DNA of 11,663 nt from Veillonella parvula (lineage in GTDB: Bacteria > Bacillota > Negativicutes > Veillonellales > Veillonellaceae), in NCBI GenBank assembly GCA_947096075.1, contig CAMUQE010000054.1, forward strand, positions 1 through 11,663, written 5' to 3'. Positions 8,487-11,663 of this stretch are shown here, in pieces. The stretch's first letter is position 1; each line of letters begins with the position of its first letter. Below the pieces are notes generated by a model, which did not search any database, had not been told where the DNA came from, and saw only the letters and a list, made by a program, of their open reading frames with translations. The position numbers were made by a program, and so were the translations under genes.

Positions 8487-8493
8487 AAAGAGG
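8487..8493 (+). promoter_or_regulatory. Ribosome binding site deciding the start of the S-ATPase fusion
   Basis: AAAGAGG ends 5 bases before the ATG at 8499. This supports 8499 over the upstream in-frame TTG at 8403, which lies inside the terminator hairpin. Confidence 0.6.
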
Positions 8494-8498
8494 CTATT

Positions 8499-10097
8499 AT
8501 GGAACGGATTCAAGATCTTGTGTACACGCATGTGCAGGGTGGCCAGTTTAGATGGGTTACTGTCAGCACATTGATGCTCGCATTGGGCACGATTTTGCAT
8601 TTGGTGAGCCCTAGTGTGGCTGGGGTAACGCCGAACTGGACGATTGCTACGTACTGCGTAGCTATTTTATTGACTCGTCCTAGTTTGAGTCAAACTTTGG
8701 GGATTGGCCTAGTAGCAGCCCTCATCAACGTGTTGACGTCTAAGTCCGCATTCCCGTACGGCAACTTGTTGTCCGAACCAGGTGGTGCTTTGACGGCAGC
8801 TCTAGTGACGCGTACTATGCTGTCCATGAAGTTCCGTAAAATTGGGGGCTTCGATTTAACACCAATTTTATCTGGATTCTTGGCGACCGTTGTATCTGGC
8901 GGTATCTTCGTTACCATTTTGTGGCAAGTTCTGGGTTTGCCAGACAATGTGTACATGTACGGTATGTGGCCAATGGTTCTTATCGTAGGTGCTTTGAACG
9001 GTGCCATTACGCCGATTTTATACATTCCGGCGCAACGTTTATTTTCTAAACGGGGCATGTTGCCAAGTGCAGAGGAATTGGGCTCCGATCATAGTCACTT
9101 GACAATCTTGCCTGAGCGCCAGGCTAAGATTTCTATTGAGCACGTAAATTACTACCATCCTAAGGCGACTACGCCATCTCTTGAAAACATCAATCTTGAT
9201 GTACATGATGGTGATTTCTTAGTGGTAACTGGTCCTGCAGGTTGTGGTAAAAGTACCCTTTGCATGGCGATGGTAGGGGCAGTGCCTAAATTCTACGGCG
9301 GACGTCTAGAAGGTATGGTCTTCGTAGATGGCCAAGCGACCACGCAAATGGAAATTCCAGAACTAGCGAACCATATCGGTGTAGTTCTCGCCGATTACGA
9401 TACACAGCTCGTAACGATGACGGTTCGTGAAGAAGTGGCCTTTGCCATGGAAAACCGTGGTTACGACCGTGAAACGATTACATCTCGCTCTCAAGAGGTG
9501 TTTGAACAAGTTGGCCTCGTGGGATTAGAAGACCGCAAGATTACAAGTTTATCTGGTGGTCAACGCCAACGTTTGGCTATCGCTTCCGTATTGGCTACGA
9601 ATCCAACCGTACTTGTTCTTGATGAACCGACTAGCTCCCTCGATCCAGATGGGACCGCTGAACTATATCGCCTCGTAGGTGACTTAAACCAAAAACATGG
9701 TATCACCGTTGTCGTTATCGACCATGACTTGCATGCTGTATTGCCGTATGCAAACCGCATGGCCCTCATGGTGGATGGCTCTATCGCTTGTGACGATGAT
9801 GTACCTACTACGCTTCGTTATATGTACGAGCACAATATTCATGTCGATGCATTACCATCTGTATTTACAACCTATATGGAACTGGAACAGGCAGGTTTCC
9901 ACAGTGATGAACCTTGGCTCAGTATCGAGTCTGCTATCAAGGGCTTGCACCAAATTGAAATGGCGCATGCCATCCAAACTGAGGTGCATGGTAAAAGCAA
10001 CTCCACAGTAAATCAAACAAATACTACGACTGTAGAAAAACAACCTATTCAACGTGTTGATGATGTACCAGGAAAGGACGGTGGCGCTCATGCTTAA
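8499..10097 (+). CDS. ECF transporter: TrpP-like S component fused to an EcfA-type ATPase
   Basis: The 532-residue protein joins two parts of an energy-coupling-factor importer that are usually separate. Residues 1-190 form about six membrane segments and resemble the tryptophan S component TrpP (LHLVSPSVAGVTPNW near the start; a later NLLSEPGGALTAAL). The substrate may thus be tryptophan or a related compound, but this is inference. From about residue 209 comes an ABC ATPase domain: Walker A GPAGCGKST (245-253), signature LSGGQRQR (351-358), Walker B ending D375-E376 and switch His409. The Q-loop is odd: VVLADYDTQ puts Ala298 where the family usually has Gln. A hydrophilic tail (about 497-532) is rich in Asn, Thr and Gln. 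It overlaps the second ATPase gene by 8 bases. Codon use differs from the restriction genes. The ATPase assignment is certain; the substrate is not. Confidence 0.88.
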   Translation: MERIQDLVYTHVQGGQFRWVTVSTLMLALGTILHLVSPSVAGVTPNWTIATYCVAILLTRPSLSQTLGIGLVAALINVLTSKSAFPYGNLLSEPGGALTAALVTRTMLSMKFRKIGGFDLTPILSGFLATVVSGGIFVTILWQVLGLPDNVYMYGMWPMVLIVGALNGAITPILYIPAQRLFSKRGMLPSAEELGSDHSHLTILPERQAKISIEHVNYYHPKATTPSLENINLDVHDGDFLVVTGPAGCGKSTLCMAMVGAVPKFYGGRLEGMVFVDGQATTQMEIPELANHIGVVLADYDTQLVTMTVREEVAFAMENRGYDRETITSRSQEVFEQVGLVGLEDRKITSLSGGQRQRLAIASVLATNPTVLVLDEPTSSLDPDGTAELYRLVGDLNQKHGITVVVIDHDLHAVLPYANRMALMVDGSIACDDDVPTTLRYMYEHNIHVDALPSVFTTYMELEQAGFHSDEPWLSIESAIKGLHQIEMAHAIQTEVHGKSNSTVNQTNTTTVEKQPIQRVDDVPGKDGGAHA

Positions 10098-10902
10098 GGT
10101 TGAAAACATTCGCTTTGGCTATGTGCCATCCGTAGATATTTTCCGAGACGTGACTTTCACTATCGAAGGAGGCGAATATATCGCCATCGGTGGTCGTAAT
10201 GGTTGCGGTAAAACGACCATAACTCGTTTGCTCGTAGGCCTCGAAAAGGCTAGCGAAGGCCGCATGTATTATAACGGTAGGGATATTACGTCTATGCCGC
10301 CGTCTAAACGGGGGCAATTTATCGGCTATGTATTCCAACAGCCAGATCGTCAAATGTTTAGACCCACTGTAGCCACTGAGGTTGCCTTTGGTCCTGAATC
10401 TTTGGGTCGTACTAAATCCGAAGTGAAACGCATCGTTGATGAAGTATTGAAACGTACAGGTATTGCTCACTTGCGTGAAGCATACCCTCCGACATTGCGC
10501 CGTGGTGAAAAGCAACGCGTAGCCATTGCTTCCGCGTTGGCTATGAAGTCTAAAATCCTCATCCTCGATGAGCCAACAAGTGGTCAAGATGGTAAGGAAA
10601 CAAAAGAGCTATTAGCATTATTGCGTCAGCTCAATGCGGAAGGTATCACGATCCTTCTTATTACTCATGATATGGAAATCATGGCTAGCGAATGTAGCCG
10701 TGCTATCATCATGGGCAATCAAACCGTAGCCTTTGATGGCAGTCCAGAAGAATTATTCAAAAAGTCTACGGATGAATTGCAAGATTTAGGTCTTACGAAA
10801 CCGCCAAGTGTGGAACTTTCACTAGCGGTACCATCCTTGGGCTATTGCAAATCCATGGATGAATTGAAATCTAAGTTAGTGGCTCAGTTGAGCGGAAAAT
10901 AG
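10090..10902 (+). CDS. ECF transporter second ATPase (EcfA2-like) with altered signature motif
   Basis: This 270-residue ABC ATPase would pair with the ATPase domain of the upstream fusion protein to power uptake. Walker A GRNGCGKTT (35-43), Q-loop VFQQPD, Walker B with D160-E161 and switch His193 are all present. The ABC signature reads LRRGEKQR (136-143) instead of LSGGQ-like, so the serine that touches ATP bound to the partner is Arg. The D-loop region is SGQD. About 60 residues after the switch form a C-terminal extension. The ATG at 10090 overlaps the upstream stop by 8 bases and gives an N-terminus (MLKVENIRFGY) that fits ABC proteins. An in-frame ATG at 10054 would add 12 unrelated residues. 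Translation is probably coupled to the first gene. EcfT follows after a 9-base gap. Confidence 0.9.
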   Translation: MLKVENIRFGYVPSVDIFRDVTFTIEGGEYIAIGGRNGCGKTTITRLLVGLEKASEGRMYYNGRDITSMPPSKRGQFIGYVFQQPDRQMFRPTVATEVAFGPESLGRTKSEVKRIVDEVLKRTGIAHLREAYPPTLRRGEKQRVAIASALAMKSKILILDEPTSGQDGKETKELLALLRQLNAEGITILLITHDMEIMASECSRAIIMGNQTVAFDGSPEELFKKSTDELQDLGLTKPPSVELSLAVPSLGYCKSMDELKSKLVAQLSGK

Positions 10903-10911
10903 GAGGGACAT

Positions 10912-11580
10912 ATGGAACGTTTAGTACCGTTAACAAAAATCTTGATGACCCTTGTCGTATCCGTGTGGGCCATCCTGTTGCGCGACTGGGTATCTCTTTT
11001 GGTATTAGTCGTTGTAGAACTCGGTGTATTGTTTGTGGCTGGTTTGCTATTTAAACAACACAAAGCAGTATTAGCATTGACTAGCTTTGCCGTATTCCTT
11101 GGCCTCGTTCAATTCATCGGTAGCGGTGATGTAACATCTGCCATCGTATCTGGCTTACGTATGCTTGCTATGACACTTGTATTCATCTGTCTGTTGGCAA
11201 CTACAAAATTGCAAGATCTTACAGCAGCACTCGTAACACAATGCAAAATTCCTTACGAATATGCATTTATGTTCACTGCTGCTCTTCGCTTCGTGCCTGA
11301 TTTTATTGCTGAAAGCCATGCTGTACAAGAGGCTCAAGCTTGCCGTGGCTTATCTCTAGAAGGTAATTTCATTAAGCGCATCAAATCCTATGCATCTGTT
11401 ATCCAACCATTGCTGCTAAAATCCTTGGGACGCTCTGAAACAATGGCGTTATCATTGGAACTACGTGGCTTCGGTGGACCGACACATAGCTTTGCTGCAT
11501 CGGTTGGCTTGAAAAGTATGGACTACGCTGTGATTGCAGGTCTTATAGTCATAAGTTTGTTATTACTTATTTATATTTAA
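10912..11580 (+). CDS. ecfT: ECF transporter transmembrane coupling protein EcfT
   Basis: EcfT is the membrane scaffold that links the ATPase pair to the S component. The 222-residue protein has hydrophobic segments at about 8-45, 53-72, 77-97 and 203-222. Its cytoplasmic coupling helices carry the two family arginine motifs, here ACRG (143-146) and LRGFG (184-188). The usual pattern is Ala-Arg-Gly; the Arg-Gly pairs are kept while the residue before each differs (Cys144, Leu184). It is somewhat shorter than many EcfT proteins, with no sign of truncation. The ATG follows AGGAGGG by 4 bases, and that site overlaps the stop of the ATPase gene. Encoded with one S domain and two ATPases, it likely serves a dedicated rather than a shared transporter, although other S proteins elsewhere cannot be excluded. 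Confidence 0.9.
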   Translation: MERLVPLTKILMTLVVSVWAILLRDWVSLLVLVVVELGVLFVAGLLFKQHKAVLALTSFAVFLGLVQFIGSGDVTSAIVSGLRMLAMTLVFICLLATTKLQDLTAALVTQCKIPYEYAFMFTAALRFVPDFIAESHAVQEAQACRGLSLEGNFIKRIKSYASVIQPLLLKSLGRSETMALSLELRGFGGPTHSFAASVGLKSMDYAVIAGLIVISLLLLIYI

Positions 11581-11585
11581 AGAAG

Positions 11586-11656
11586 AACACTATCAGCTAT
11601 TATATAATCGGTTCTTTGTAACTTTAGCAATATACTAGTTTGATAGTGTTTTTATT
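11586..11656 (+). terminator. Probable terminator: long imperfect hairpin after ecfT
   Basis: A perfect 10-bp inverted repeat (AACACTATCA at 11586-11595 and its complement at 11641-11650) brackets about 45 bases, with partial inner pairing (CTA and TATAT segments). It is followed by TTTATTTG, which extends a T run. The position fits the operon end, but the long interior makes it weaker than the 8389 terminator. Confidence 0.5.
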
Positions 11657-11663
11657 TGTCTAC

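Noticed and set aside
8403..8498. TTG at 8403 as the start of the S-ATPase fusion
   Set aside because: It lies in the loop of the terminator hairpin and upstream of the promoter, and the encoded stretch is not S-component-like.
10054..10089. ATG at 10054 as the start of the second ATPase
   Set aside because: It adds residues unrelated to ABC ATPases; the ATG at 10090 gives the usual N-terminus.
11603..11608. TATAAT as a promoter after ecfT
   Set aside because: There is no supporting -35 or TGn extension and it lies inside the predicted terminator hairpin.
1..11663. Minus-strand genes, tRNA or rRNA genes, CRISPR arrays, insertion sequences
   Set aside because: Minus-strand frames are short shadows of strongly coding + strand genes. 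No RNA gene, regular spaced repeats, transposase or target-site duplication was seen.

Overview
The window looks like a Firmicutes-type genome: AGGAGG-like ribosome binding sites, AT-rich DNA, a TTG start and extended -10 promoters. My best guess is a Negativicutes member such as Veillonella. That rests on the general look of the energy-coupling-factor (ECF) genes and their codon use, not on any marker gene. Every gene is on the + strand, and there are two regions of different character.

Region 1 (about 1-8345) is an AT-rich restriction-modification and defence-like block that uses many AGA arginine codons. It opens with the 3' part of a gene for a DNA-methylase/specificity-subunit fusion. 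Its SAM-binding and catalytic motifs are degenerate, so it is probably an inactive 'pseudo-methylase' that may still bind DNA. A gene for a 176-residue protein of unknown function overlaps its end and starts at TTG. After a short gap holding an extended -10 promoter and a perfect 16-bp AT palindrome comes a complete, apparently intact type I restriction-modification operon: hsdM (methylase), hsdS (specificity) and hsdR (nuclease/translocase). The three genes overlap or nearly touch. HsdS is unusual because its two target-recognition halves are about two-thirds identical, which predicts a symmetric, interrupted-palindrome target. HsdM and HsdS would form the methylase, and HsdR would join it to cut unmodified DNA.

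A strong intrinsic terminator (8389-8419) separates the two regions.

Region 2 (about 8435-11580) is richer in G+C, prefers CGT/CGC arginine codons and looks like native chromosome. It is a three-gene ECF transporter operon with its own promoter. The first gene encodes a substrate-binding membrane S domain (resembling the tryptophan transporter family TrpP) fused to an EcfA-type ATPase. The second encodes another EcfA ATPase and the third the EcfT membrane coupling protein. The three polypeptides would make one dedicated importer. The ATPase pair looks asymmetric: an altered Q-loop in the first and an altered signature motif in the second fall in the same composite ATP site, while the other site is canonical. 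The window ends with a long imperfect hairpin followed by T residues, probably the operon terminator.

The strongest candidates for something undescribed are the pseudo-methylase and its coupled partner (2-2052). The duplicated-TRD HsdS and the S-ATPase fusion with one degenerate ATP site are the next most notable.
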